A DNA stretch of 64,000 nt. Source: an uncultured Oenococcus sp. GTDB taxonomy: Bacteria; Bacillota; Bacilli; Lactobacillales; Lactobacillaceae. The notes below the pieces were generated by a model. That model saw only the letters and a list, made by a program, of their open reading frames with translations, ran no database searches and was not told the DNA's origin. The position numbers were made by a program, and so were the translations under genes. The number at the start of each line of letters is the position of its first letter. Position 1 is the first letter of the stretch. Where the stretch lies: positions 15,549-79,548 of the forward strand of contig CAKQDH010000005.1 of NCBI GenBank assembly GCA_934229385.1, given 5' to 3'. Positions 29,001 through 37,934 of the stretch are shown piece by piece.

Positions 29001-29255
29001 ACCTTGAGGTCTTTCTTTTTTAATAATCTTTTCCAATGAGTTAAGGGTTAGAGGCTCAATATAGACTTTGTCTGCCATTTTATTATCAGTCATTATAGTA
29101 GCAGGGTTATCGTTGACGAGGATTATAGTAAGTCCTTCTTCTTTTAAAGCTAAGCAAGCTTGAGTTCCTGCATAGTCGAATTCAGCTGCTTGACCAATTA
29201 TAATTGGCCCAGAGCCAATGACTAAGACCTTCTTAAGGTGATTGATTAAGGGCAT
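26010..29255 (-). CDS. carB: Carbamoyl-phosphate synthase large subunit
   Basis: The protein makes carbamoyl phosphate from bicarbonate, ATP and ammonia supplied by CarA. It shows the duplicated ATP-grasp layout: [20 protein letters not shown], then the repeat [20 protein letters not shown] about 550 residues later, with ATP-binding [19 protein letters not shown] and [19 protein letters not shown]. A methylglyoxal-synthase-like allosteric domain closes it. The start at 29255 (1081 residues) is set by AAAGGAGGAAG just upstream; an ATG at 29282 lies inside carA. It overlaps carA by 23 bp. As the last gene of the Arg T-box operon it should serve arginine synthesis first. Confidence 0.95.
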   Translation of the reverse strand: [1081 protein letters not shown]

Positions 29256-30363
29256 AAACTTCCTCCTTTCTTTTTTGCACATTTTTTAAAAATTTTTTAA
29301 AGATATATTTGGAATCTTGAGGACCGGGATGCCCTTCTGGATGAAATTGAACCGTACTAATAGGTAACTTTTTATGTTCAAGGCCTTCAATGCTGTTATC
29401 GTTGATATTTTTAAAACTAATTGAAAAATTAGTATTAGATATACTTTTTTTATCTACTACATAACTATGATTTTGACTTGTTATATAAACTTTTCCTGTC
29501 TGTAAATTTTTCACTGGTTGATTAGGGCCGTGATGACCAAAAAATAATTTTTTAGTCTTTGCACCAAAAGCTAAAGCGACTAATTGATGTCCAAAACAAA
29601 TTCCTAAAGTAGGATAGTGAGAGGCAATTTTTTTAATTTTTGGGAGAGAGTAAGATAAATTTTGTGGATCACCAGGGCCGTTACTAAGCAAAATTCCATC
29701 TGGATGTAACTTTTGAATTTGGGAATAATTGACATTAAAGGGGACAGTAATGACTTCACAATCCTCCCTAATAAGATTTTGAAGGATGGATTGTTTAAAT
29801 CCAAAGTCTATTAATAAAATCCTTAGTTTATGTTTAGAATTTATATTATATTTATAATACATAGGAAAGGATTTTTCGGAGTTTATATTTGAAAATATTG
29901 ATTTAACAGAAGTATCAGGATGAATTTTCTTCCAATTTATAGGTTTTGAGGGTTTGTTTTTAGAAATTAAGGCTTTCATACTACCTGATTTTCGAATTCG
30001 TTTAACTATTGCTCTGGTATCTACAGTATTAATAGCCGGAATTTTATTTTTTATTAGCCATTGATTAACATTTTCTTGAGAAGAATAATGGCTAGGGAGA
30101 AAAGATAAATGATTAAATAAAGCAGCTTTAACTTGAATAGTTTTTTTCTCACTAGCTGATAAACTAATACCATAGTTGCCTAAAGAAGGATAGGTAAAAG
30201 TGACAATTTGTCCATGATATGAAGGATCGGTCATAATTTCTTGGTAACCGGTCATACTAGTGTTAAATATAATTTCTCCGTCAATTTGTTGATAATTTTG
30301 ATAACCAATTGCTTCTCCTGGAAAAATATCTCCATTTTCAAGTATTAAATAAGCTGAATTCAT
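29233..30363 (-). CDS. carA: Carbamoyl-phosphate synthase small (glutaminase) subunit
   Basis: CarA hydrolyses glutamine for CarB. The N-terminal CarA domain (GEIIFNTSMTGYQEIMTDPS) is followed by the class I amidotransferase domain with Cys in LGICFGHQLVALAFG and His/Glu in VQFHPEGHPGP. Length 376 is slightly above the common ~360. Its ATG overlaps the argD stop by 4 bp, and its tail overlaps carB. Both overlaps indicate translational coupling. Confidence 0.95.
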   Translation of the reverse strand: MNSAYLILENGDIFPGEAIGYQNYQQIDGEIIFNTSMTGYQEIMTDPSYHGQIVTFTYPSLGNYGISLSASEKKTIQVKAALFNHLSFLPSHYSSQENVNQWLIKNKIPAINTVDTRAIVKRIRKSGSMKALISKNKPSKPINWKKIHPDTSVKSIFSNINSEKSFPMYYKYNINSKHKLRILLIDFGFKQSILQNLIREDCEVITVPFNVNYSQIQKLHPDGILLSNGPGDPQNLSYSLPKIKKIASHYPTLGICFGHQLVALAFGAKTKKLFFGHHGPNQPVKNLQTGKVYITSQNHSYVVDKKSISNTNFSISFKNINDNSIEGLEHKKLPISTVQFHPEGHPGPQDSKYIFKKFLKNVQKRKEEVYALNQSP

Positions 30364-31568
30364 AAATTTTTCTCCATTTTTTTAAATGTTTTTGTTAAAG
30401 CATAGATAAAATAATTAATTTGTTTATATTTCACAGTTAACGGGGGCAAGATACGTACGACATTTTTCCCTGCTGTTAAGATTAATAAATGATAATTATC
30501 TCTTAGTTTGTTTACAATTTGGATAGCAGGTAATTTAGTTTTGATACCGATCATCAGGCCTAGTCCTCGAACTTGGCTTATAATTTTTGGAAAGTTTTTT
30601 TCTACCTGGTTTAATTTTTTAAAAATATATTTTGATTTTATCTGACAGTTTTTTAAAATATTATTTTTATTAATGGCATTAATAGTAGCAATACCTGCTG
30701 TCATGACTAAAGGATTCCCCCCGAAAGTAGATCCATGAGTCCCAGGAGTAAAAAAAGAAGAAATTTTCTTTTTTGCCATCATAGCTCCAATTGGGAATCC
30801 AGAAGCAAGAGCTTTGGCACTAGTTAGAATATCTGGTTTTATCCCATATTGTTGATAGGCATAAAAACTTCCTGTCCGACCGATACCAGTTTGGACTTCG
30901 TCAACTATTAAAAGGATTTGTTTTGTAGAACAAATTTTAGCTAATTTTTGAATCCATTTTTTGTTTGCTGGGATGATCCCACCCTCACCTTGAACAAGTT
31001 CTAAAATTACAGCTATACAGTTTTTATCTTGGCTAATTTTATTTAAGGATTCCTTATCGTTGTAGGGTAGAAAACTAAAGCCGGGAAGCATAGGCCCGAA
31101 GGTTTTATGAAGATTCATTTGCCCTGTTGCTGTAAGGGTTCCTAAAGTTCTTCCATGGAACGAATTTTTAAAACTTATAATATGTCCTACTTTTTTTCCT
31201 AAAGCTAAATTAGCATAGCGCCTGGCTAGCTTAAAAGCTGCCTCGTTAGCTTCTGCTCCACTGTTGCAAAAAAACACTTGATCAAAACAGGTTAGTTTTG
31301 TTAATTGATTAGCTAACTTCCTTTGTTGAGGTATATGATAAAGATTTGAACAATGCCATAGTTTATGAAGTTGCTTTTCTATTGCATTTAGGACTGTTTT
31401 AGGTTGATGTCCTAAAGCTAAAACGGCGATTCCAGAAGTAAAATCTAAATATTTTTTCCCTTTATCATCCCATAAATAATTTTTTTTGCCCTTAATAGCA
31501 TTTATTGGAAAATGCTGATAAGTTTGCATTAGTGGTGTAGTCATTGTTTGTGTTTTTATATTTTTCAT
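30360..31568 (-). CDS. argD: Acetylornithine aminotransferase
   Basis: This PLP enzyme converts N-acetylglutamate semialdehyde to N-acetylornithine. It has FTSGIAVLALGHQ, FFCNSGAEANEAAFKLAR, the HGRTLG substrate loop, LIVDEVQTGIGRTG and the PLP lysine in LTSAKALASGFPIGA. The start at 31568 is preceded by AGAAAGGAAAA; an ATG at 31604 lies within argB. It begins 10 bp after argB. Length 402 is typical. Confidence 0.94.
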   Translation of the reverse strand: MKNIKTQTMTTPLMQTYQHFPINAIKGKKNYLWDDKGKKYLDFTSGIAVLALGHQPKTVLNAIEKQLHKLWHCSNLYHIPQQRKLANQLTKLTCFDQVFFCNSGAEANEAAFKLARRYANLALGKKVGHIISFKNSFHGRTLGTLTATGQMNLHKTFGPMLPGFSFLPYNDKESLNKISQDKNCIAVILELVQGEGGIIPANKKWIQKLAKICSTKQILLIVDEVQTGIGRTGSFYAYQQYGIKPDILTSAKALASGFPIGAMMAKKKISSFFTPGTHGSTFGGNPLVMTAGIATINAINKNNILKNCQIKSKYIFKKLNQVEKNFPKIISQVRGLGLMIGIKTKLPAIQIVNKLRDNYHLLILTAGKNVVRILPPLTVKYKQINYFIYALTKTFKKMEKNL

Positions 31569-31578
31569 TTTTTCCTTT

Positions 31579-32364
31579 CTAGTTTGAAAAAATTTTTGTG
31601 CCAATTTTTTTGCCGTTTAAATAATTAAGCATATTTTGAGGAGAATTTCCGTCTATAATAGATATTTCTTGAACTTGATTTTTAAGAGCTGTAATTGCAG
31701 ATTTTATTTTTATTGACATCCCTGCATTAATTTGTTTATTTTTAAGAAGATTTTGGGCTTGTTGAAGAGAAATATCTTGAAGGTAATGTTTATGTCCGGA
31801 ATTTTGAACTAAAATTCCTGGGACGTCACTTATAAAACAAAGTTTTCCGTTTAAACTTGAAGCTATAAAAGAAGCTGTTTGGTCTGCATTAACGTTTATA
31901 TGTTCGTAAGATTTATTTATGGAAATAGGTGAAATTACCGGGATAAGGTTTAATTGACAAAATTTTTTAATTAGTTTTGTATTTACCTTAATAACTTTAC
32001 CAACCATTCCAAAATCTTTTTTGTTAATTAATTTACCCATTAAAAGATGATTATCAATACCGCTGAGCCCCAAGGCTTGGCCTCCATTTTCTTCTAATTT
32101 TGTAACTATTCTTTTATTGATTAAACCATTAAGTACCATTTCGGTGATGGTTAACGTTTTGTAATTAGTAACTCTTAAATTGTGCTTAAATTTAGGCTTT
32201 ATACCTTCTTTTTTTAGCATATTTGAAATTTTTTTACCGCCACCGTGAACAATAATAGGTTTATAGCTAGTTTTTTTAGGAATATTTTTAATAATTTGAT
32301 AAAAATCATCATTTAATTTAGAGACAATACTGCCACCACATTTAATAATTAAATATTTATTCAT
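31579..32364 (-). CDS. argB: Acetylglutamate kinase
   Basis: ArgB phosphorylates N-acetylglutamate. The amino-acid-kinase fold shows as IIKCGGSIV, PIIVHGGGKKI, the substrate region LRVTNYKTLTITEMVLNG, INVNADQTASFIA and CFISDVPGIL. GGMVxK-type ATP site residues appear as NAGMSIKIKSA. AAAAGGAAAA precedes the ATG at the end of argJ. Length 261. It lacks the long N-terminal helix found in the arginine-inhibited hexameric form, so feedback inhibition at this step is less likely (inference). Confidence 0.94.
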   Translation of the reverse strand: MNKYLIIKCGGSIVSKLNDDFYQIIKNIPKKTSYKPIIVHGGGKKISNMLKKEGIKPKFKHNLRVTNYKTLTITEMVLNGLINKRIVTKLEENGGQALGLSGIDNHLLMGKLINKKDFGMVGKVIKVNTKLIKKFCQLNLIPVISPISINKSYEHINVNADQTASFIASSLNGKLCFISDVPGILVQNSGHKHYLQDISLQQAQNLLKNKQINAGMSIKIKSAITALKNQVQEISIIDGNSPQNMLNYLNGKKIGTKIFSN

Positions 32365-32376
32365 TGTTTTTCCTTT

Positions 32377-33609
32377 TTAAGAACTGTAAGAAGAATTAAT
32401 TTTGACATATTTGTAAGTTAAATCACATCCCCAAGCTATGGCTTTTCCTCTTCCTTCTTTGAGGACAATTTTTAAAATTATTTTTTTGTTTCTTAGATAC
32501 TGAGAAGCTTTCTTTGTATCAAAGTTTTTAGCTATCCCGTTAGCAAATATTTTTTGTCCATTGCCTAAAGACATAGTTACATGGTTAATATCAAATTTTT
32601 CTCCACTATAACCTAAAGCACAAATTACTCTTCCCCAATTTATATCTTCACCAAATAAAGCTGTTTTAACTAGATTAGAACCGATTATAGTTTTGCTTAT
32701 AATTTTGGCTGAACTAGTATTACGAGCCCCAGAAACCTGCGTTTCTAAAAGTTTAGTTGCTCCTTCTCCGCCCTTAGCGATATTTTGAGCAAGAAATTGA
32801 CAAACTATTTTTAAACCCTTGAGAAAAATTTTCCATTGAGGATGAGATTTATTAAGTTTGTGATTTTTTCCTAAGCCGTTGGCCATCACCAACACCATGT
32901 CATTGGTACTGGTATCTCCATCAACAGTGATACAATTAAAACTCTCATCAATAATTTCTTTGAAAGCTTTTTTTAAGCATGCTTGTTCTATAGAAGCATC
33001 AGTTGTAATAAAGCCTAGCATTGTAGCCATATTTGGATGGATCATTCCAGATCCCTTGCAGCTTCCACCAATGGTGATTTTTTTACCATCGACTTTCATT
33101 TGAACGGCCAGATGTTTACTATGTTTATCAGTAGTTAATATAGAATTTTCAAATTTATAAGGGGCTTTTTTTAATTTTATTGTTTGAATCCCTTTTTTTA
33201 TTTTTGCCATATTTAATTGAGTACCGATAAGGCCCGTAGAAGCCACTGCAACATAATCTTTAGGTATACGAAAATGGTTTGCTGTTAAATTTCTAGTTTT
33301 ATAAGCGTTTTTTATTCCTTGAAGGCCTGTACAAGAATTGGCACAAGTGGTATTAACTATTACCGCTTGTAAATGGGAATTGTTTTTTAGACTATCTTTG
33401 GTAACCTTTAAAGGCGCAGCTTGGAAAAGGTTTGTTGTATAAACGCCTGCTGAGATAGCTGGTGCTTTGGAATAGATCCAGCCTATATCAGGTTTATTTT
33501 TGCTTAGTCCGATTTTTTGGCCGCCACCTTTAAAACCGAGGGGGCTATCAATGCTGCCGTTAGTGATATCTATAATATTTTTTTGAGTTTTAGTATCTAT
33601 ATTCTGCAT
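32377..33609 (-). CDS. argJ: Glutamate N-acetyltransferase / amino-acid acetyltransferase
   Basis: ArgJ recycles the acetyl group from acetylornithine to glutamate, and bifunctional forms also use acetyl-CoA. It is an N-terminal-nucleophile enzyme that self-cleaves before the Thr in [10 protein letters not shown], which is present. Other motifs are [44 protein letters not shown] and [11 protein letters not shown] take ATG 33609 (410 residues), 2 bp after the argC stop; an ATG at 33657 would overlap argC by 45 bp. There is no argA or argE in the window, fitting the cyclic pathway. Confidence 0.93.
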   Translation of the reverse strand: MQNIDTKTQKNIIDITNGSIDSPLGFKGGGQKIGLSKNKPDIGWIYSKAPAISAGVYTTNLFQAAPLKVTKDSLKNNSHLQAVIVNTTCANSCTGLQGIKNAYKTRNLTANHFRIPKDYVAVASTGLIGTQLNMAKIKKGIQTIKLKKAPYKFENSILTTDKHSKHLAVQMKVDGKKITIGGSCKGSGMIHPNMATMLGFITTDASIEQACLKKAFKEIIDESFNCITVDGDTSTNDMVLVMANGLGKNHKLNKSHPQWKIFLKGLKIVCQFLAQNIAKGGEGATKLLETQVSGARNTSSAKIISKTIIGSNLVKTALFGEDINWGRVICALGYSGEKFDINHVTMSLGNGQKIFANGIAKNFDTKKASQYLRNKKIILKIVLKEGRGKAIAWGCDLTYKYVKINSSYSS

Positions 33610-33611
33610 TT

Positions 33612-34652
33612 TTATGGGAAAATTGGCATAGTTTTTAAACCAAGTTCTTCTTTCCATCCTTTCATTAAATTTAAATCCTGAATAGCTTGTCCAGCGGCTC
33701 CTTTAACTAGATTATCAATAGTACTGGCTATTGTTAGACGATGAGTTCGTCGATCAGAAAACAAGCCAATATCACAAAAATTGGAAGCAACAACGTCTTT
33801 TGTTTGAGGCCAGTTTCCTTTTGGAAAAATTCGAATGAAATAATTTTTTTTATAAAAATTTTGATAAATTTTCAAGATTTCTGTCGTTGAAATATCTAGT
33901 TTTAAATTAAGGTAGGCAGTGATTAAGATTCCTCTAACCATGGGAACTATTTGTGGAGTAAAAGTAATAGGGGCTTTTTTTCCAGTTATTTGATAAATTT
34001 CTTGTTCAATTTCGGGGGTATGTTGGTGAAAGCCTATTTTATAAGGCTTCGTGTTTTGGCTGATTTGGCTAAATAAATTGTTAAAGGAAGTTTTTTGCCC
34101 GGCTCCGGAAATACCAGATTTACCATCAATGATGATTGAAGAAATATCTGCTATATTGGTTTGAATAATAGGTGCTAAAGCTAAAAGAGTAGCCGTAGGA
34201 AAACAACCAGGGTTTGCAACAAAACGAGCTTTTTTAATCTGAGAGGAATTTATTTCGCTTAATCCATAAACAGCTTTTTTTAATAATTTAGAAGAAGCAC
34301 TTTTTTTGCCATACCATTTTTGATAAAGAGAAACTCGGTTTAAGCGGAAATCTCCAGAAAGGTCTATGCAAATTAGCCCTTTTTTTAAACATAACGGCAA
34401 TAATTTTTTGCTTATTCCAGCTGGGGTAGCAAAAAAGACAACTTGTGAAACTTGGCTAATTTTATCAATATCAAATTTTTCTAATTTTTTATTAGTTATT
34501 TTTTGTAGGTGGGGATAGATTTGTGAAATTGTTTTTCCATGATGAGATTGAGAAACCAACATTTTAATTTGAATTTTAGGATGCCTTAAGAGAATTTGGA
34601 TTAATTCCAACCCGCTATAACCATTTGCACCGATAATTGTTACATTTACCAT
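33612..34652 (-). CDS. argC: N-acetyl-gamma-glutamyl-phosphate reductase
   Basis: ArgC reduces acetylglutamyl phosphate to the semialdehyde with NADPH. The N-terminal Rossmann motif is TIIGANGYSGLELIQILLRHP, and the catalytic Cys lies in FVANPGCFPTATLLAL. The GFHQHTPEIEQE motif carries the active-site His. Length 346 is normal. It is the first gene after the Arg T-box, whose terminator ends about 45 bp upstream. Confidence 0.95.
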   Translation of the reverse strand: MVNVTIIGANGYSGLELIQILLRHPKIQIKMLVSQSHHGKTISQIYPHLQKITNKKLEKFDIDKISQVSQVVFFATPAGISKKLLPLCLKKGLICIDLSGDFRLNRVSLYQKWYGKKSASSKLLKKAVYGLSEINSSQIKKARFVANPGCFPTATLLALAPIIQTNIADISSIIIDGKSGISGAGQKTSFNNLFSQISQNTKPYKIGFHQHTPEIEQEIYQITGKKAPITFTPQIVPMVRGILITAYLNLKLDISTTEILKIYQNFYKKNYFIRIFPKGNWPQTKDVVASNFCDIGLFSDRRTHRLTIASTIDNLVKGAAGQAIQDLNLMKGWKEELGLKTMPIFP

Positions 34653-34698
34653 GATTTTCCTTCTTAAAGATGCTTAATATTTTTTAAATAGAATAAAA

Positions 34699-34965
34699 AA
34701 AACTCGCCTCTTAAAAAAGAGACGAGTTTTCCCGCGTTACCACTCCATTTACTCTTTTCTATAAACTAGAAAAGAATCAACTTGAAATTGATAACGGGGC
34801 CTCTCCCGAATGATCCTATGTTTTCAGATCATTACCAGTAAAGTGCGTTTCACTATTTTTAGATACCAGCTTTCATCTTGCCTGGCTCGCTTTATCTAAA
34901 ATGTATAGCTACTTTACTTTACTTTAGCTTTTAGTAGTAAAACGGATATAATTATAAAATCCGTT
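34699..34965 (-). promoter_or_regulatory. T-box leader, arginine specifier
   Basis: On the minus strand the leader shows the T-box core GAGTGGTAACGCG (34733-34745) and a strong terminator stem of 14 bp (34699-34712 with 34717-34730) ending in T. The Stem I distal segment GCCAGGCAAGATGAAAGCTGG is typical of the tRNA-elbow-binding loops. The lower stem pairs AGTAAAGT with ACTTTACT, and inside it the context GAAACGCA gives the specifier CGC (34845-34847), Arg. Uncharged tRNA-Arg would antiterminate argCJBD-carAB. Confidence 0.92.
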
Positions 34966-34985
34966 TAAAAAATTGTTTAGTTTGA

Positions 34986-35013
34986 ATTATAAACGCTTTT
35001 TTTTAAAAAGCAA
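34986..35013 (-). promoter_or_regulatory. Promoter of the argC operon
   Basis: On the minus strand, TTGCTT (35008-35013) and TATAAT (34986-34991) are separated by 16 bp. Transcription should start near 34979, just before the first leader hairpin (AAACGGAT/ATCCGTTT) and the T-box. Confidence 0.75.
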
Positions 35014-35078
35014 TTTTTTATTTATTTTTTAATAAAAATATGCATAAGTTTATGTAACGAGAATAAATTTTAATAAAA

Positions 35079-35114
35079 TAAATCTTTTATTAATAATTAT
35101 TAATAAAAGATTTA
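35079..35114. repeat. 36-bp perfect palindrome between divergent arg operons
   Basis: The sequence from 35079 to 35114 reads identically on both strands (18-bp arms, no spacer, centre AATT; outer bases TAAATCTTTT). It lies between the two divergent arg promoters. No T run follows, so it is not an ordinary terminator, and it does not resemble an ARG box. It may be an operator or a DNA cruciform/RNA hairpin. Just upstream, CATAAGTTTATG (35043-35054) is a smaller inverted repeat. Confidence 0.7.
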
Positions 35115-35137
35115 AAAAGTAATTTTGAATTTTTTTC

Positions 35138-35166
35138 TTGTTTTTTTTAAAAAAGGGTTTTACTAT
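35138..35166 (+). promoter_or_regulatory. Probable argG promoter
   Basis: TTGTTT (35138-35143) and TACTAT (35161-35166) are separated by 17 bp, giving a start about 25 bases before the argG ribosome-binding site. No T-box or terminator lies between this promoter and argG. Confidence 0.5.
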
Positions 35167-35201
35167 TTGAGCTATTAAATCAATGGAAAAAGAGGAAAAT
35201 T

Positions 35202-36470
35202 ATGAAAAAAGAGAAAGTTGTATTAGCTTACTCCGGAGGTTTAGATACTTCCGTCGAAATAGTGTGGTTAAAAAATAAAGGATATGACGTTATTGCTGTT
35301 TGCCTTGATGTAGGAGAAGGTAAAGATTTAAAGGCGGTAGAAAAAAAGGCCTTAGAAGTTGGGGCTATAAAATCTGTCATTATTAATGCAAAACATGAAT
35401 TTGCTATCAAATATTGTCTTCCTGCTCTTCAAGGGCATGCTCTTTATGAGGGCGAATACCCGCTTCTTTCTGCTCTATCTCGACCATTGATTGATAAAAA
35501 GCTTGTAGAAGTTGCAAAAAAATACCAAGCTAATGCCATTGCTCATGGAAGTACTGGGAAAGGTAATGATCAAGTACGATTTGATGTAGGTATACATTCT
35601 CTTTTGCCTGATATAAAAATAGAAAATCCAATTAGGCAAAACCATTGGTCTAGAGAAGAAGAAATTGATTATGCAAAAAAGAATAAAATTCCTGTCCCAA
35701 TCACAAAAAAAAGTCCTTATTCAGTCGATGAAAACCTTTGGGGTAGGTCTAATGAATGTGGCATTTTAGAAGACCCATGGACCATTGCGCCCGAAGATGC
35801 ATTTGCAAGAACTCTTCCTGTTGAAAAAACTCCAAATCAACCTGATATTGTTAACTTAACCTTTAAAGAAGGGATTCCAGTTGCTATAAATGGCATATCC
35901 TTTCCTTTGGAAAAATTAATTCAAAAATTAGATAAATTAGCTGGAAAGCATGGTATTGGGAGAATTGATCATGTAGAAAATAGGATGATTGGAATTAAAT
36001 CGCGTGAAATTTACGAATGTCCTGCGGCTACAGTGCTTTTAAAGGCGCATAAAGATTTAGAAGACCTAACTACCACAAAAGAGTTAGCTCATTTTAAACC
36101 ATTAATTGATCATCAACTTAGCCAAACAATTTATAAAGGTCTTTGGTTTTCTAGTTTAATGAAAGCCTTGTTAGCTTTTATAAAAATAAGCCAAATGGAT
36201 GTTAATGGAGTAGTTAAAGTAAAGTTATTTAAAGGTAACGCAACATGTATTGGAAGGAAATCTGACAATTCATTATATAATCTTAATTTAGCAACTTATA
36301 CTTCTGCTGATAGTTTTGATCAAAAAGCTGCTTTGGGTTTTATTAAGCTTTTTGGATTGCCATCTCAAGTTCATGCTCAAGTATGGCAAAAGATAGATGA
36401 AAAAACAAAAGATGAAAAGAAGAAAAAAAATAAACAGGAAAATTTAAAAGTAGATGAAGGTAAATATTGA
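35202..36470 (+). CDS. argG: Argininosuccinate synthase
   Basis: ArgG condenses citrulline and aspartate with ATP. It has the PP-loop [31 protein letters not shown], the [16 protein letters not shown] substrate segment, and [23 protein letters not shown]. The C-terminus is rich in lysine/glutamate. Length 422 fits the type found in Firmicutes. AGAGG precedes the ATG. The stop codon shares one base with the argH start. Confidence 0.95.
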   Translation: MKKEKVVLAYSGGLDTSVEIVWLKNKGYDVIAVCLDVGEGKDLKAVEKKALEVGAIKSVIINAKHEFAIKYCLPALQGHALYEGEYPLLSALSRPLIDKKLVEVAKKYQANAIAHGSTGKGNDQVRFDVGIHSLLPDIKIENPIRQNHWSREEEIDYAKKNKIPVPITKKSPYSVDENLWGRSNECGILEDPWTIAPEDAFARTLPVEKTPNQPDIVNLTFKEGIPVAINGISFPLEKLIQKLDKLAGKHGIGRIDHVENRMIGIKSREIYECPAATVLLKAHKDLEDLTTTKELAHFKPLIDHQLSQTIYKGLWFSSLMKALLAFIKISQMDVNGVVKVKLFKGNATCIGRKSDNSLYNLNLATYTSADSFDQKAALGFIKLFGLPSQVHAQVWQKIDEKTKDEKKKKNKQENLKVDEGKY

Positions 36471-37855
36471 TGTCTAATAAGTTGTGGGGAGGGCGATTTA
36501 AAGAAGGAAATACAAAAGCAGCTGAAAAATTCGGCGCTTCTATTAATTTTGATAAAAGGCTAGCGAAGCAAGATATTAAGGGTTCTATAGCCCATGTAAA
36601 AATGTTAAGAAAAACACATATTTTGAAAACTAGTGAAGCAAACAAAATTGAAACTGGTTTAAAAAAACTTCAAGCTAAATTAAAGCAAGGCAAGCTTCAT
36701 TTTTCGATGAAGTATGAAGATATTCATATGAATATTGAAATGCTTTTAACTGAAGAAGTTGGTCCATTGGCTGGTAAACTACACACAGCAAGAAGCCGAA
36801 ATGATCAAATTGCAGTTGATATGCACCTTTATTTAAAAGAAAAGCTTAATATAATTATTTCTGAAATAACAAAATTACAACAGACTATCATTAATAAAGC
36901 TAGTAAAAATGTAAAAACTATTATGCCAGGTTATACTCATTTGCAGCATGCTCAGCCGATTTCTTATGCTCATTATTTGCTAGCTTATTATGAAATGTTT
37001 AAAAGAGATAAAAAAAGGTTCCAATTAGTATTGGAAAATACTGATATTTCTCCTTTAGGTTCAGCGGCTTTAGCTGGAACAACGTTTCCCATAGATAGAA
37101 AATATGAGGCTCAACAACTTGGCTTTTCTTCGATATATAATAATTCGTTAGATGCTGTTTCTGATCGTGATTTTCTTCTTGAATTTCTAAGCGCATCATC
37201 GATTTTAATGATGCATCTTTCTCGTTTTTGTGAGGAAATTATACTTTGGAGTTCTTTTGAATTTAATTATCTAGAGATTTCAGATAAATATGCTACCGGG
37301 AGTTCGATTATGCCACAAAAAAAGAATCCTGATTTAGCAGAATTAATTCGGGGTAAAACTGGTCGAGTTTATGGAGAATTAATAGGGTTATTCACGACTA
37401 TGAAGGGTTTGCCTTTGGCTTATGACAAGGATATGCAAGAGGATAAAGAAGGTGTCTTTGATGCTATAGATACCTTAACTTCTTGTCTTCCTATATTTTC
37501 TGATATGTTAAAAACTATTACTATTAAAAAAAATAATATGAAGCAAGCTACAGAAAATGATTTTTCGAATGCTACAGAACTTGCTGATTACTTTGCCAGT
37601 AAGGGTATACCTTTTCGTCAAGCGCATAAAATAGTAGGGAAATTAATTCAAAACCAGATTAAAGAAAATAAAAACTTGCAAGATATTCCTATAGATAAAT
37701 ATCAAGAAATAAAGCCTCAAGTTAAAGAGGATCTTTACGAAGACCTTAAGCCAACTTCTGCTGTTCAGCGTCGGACTTCTTTTGGAGGAACAGGTTTTTC
37801 ACAAATTGAAAAGCAAATAAAAATAGCAAAAAAACAATTGTCTAAAAGAAATTAG
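36470..37855 (+). CDS. argH: Argininosuccinate lyase
   Basis: ArgH splits argininosuccinate into arginine and fumarate. Clear features are [51 protein letters not shown] and the signature [20 protein letters not shown] with its flexible catalytic Ser loop. The start is ATG 36470 (TGATG junction with argG). Length 461 is normal. Confidence 0.95.
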   Translation: MSNKLWGGRFKEGNTKAAEKFGASINFDKRLAKQDIKGSIAHVKMLRKTHILKTSEANKIETGLKKLQAKLKQGKLHFSMKYEDIHMNIEMLLTEEVGPLAGKLHTARSRNDQIAVDMHLYLKEKLNIIISEITKLQQTIINKASKNVKTIMPGYTHLQHAQPISYAHYLLAYYEMFKRDKKRFQLVLENTDISPLGSAALAGTTFPIDRKYEAQQLGFSSIYNNSLDAVSDRDFLLEFLSASSILMMHLSRFCEEIILWSSFEFNYLEISDKYATGSSIMPQKKNPDLAELIRGKTGRVYGELIGLFTTMKGLPLAYDKDMQEDKEGVFDAIDTLTSCLPIFSDMLKTITIKKNNMKQATENDFSNATELADYFASKGIPFRQAHKIVGKLIQNQIKENKNLQDIPIDKYQEIKPQVKEDLYEDLKPTSAVQRRTSFGGTGFSQIEKQIKIAKKQLSKRN

Positions 37856-37934
37856 ACAAATATTTTTATTTTTTGAAAATTATTTATTGTTTAATTAATT
37901 TTTTAAAAAATTAAAAAACATGAAAGAAATAATT

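Noticed and set aside
29604-29804. ORF inside carA in another frame
   Set aside because: Overlaps intact carA and has no start signal.
35043-35054. CATAAGTTTATG upstream of argG as an ArgR box
   Set aside because: Only 5-bp arms and poor fit to known ARG box consensus; a T-box already explains control of the opposite operon.
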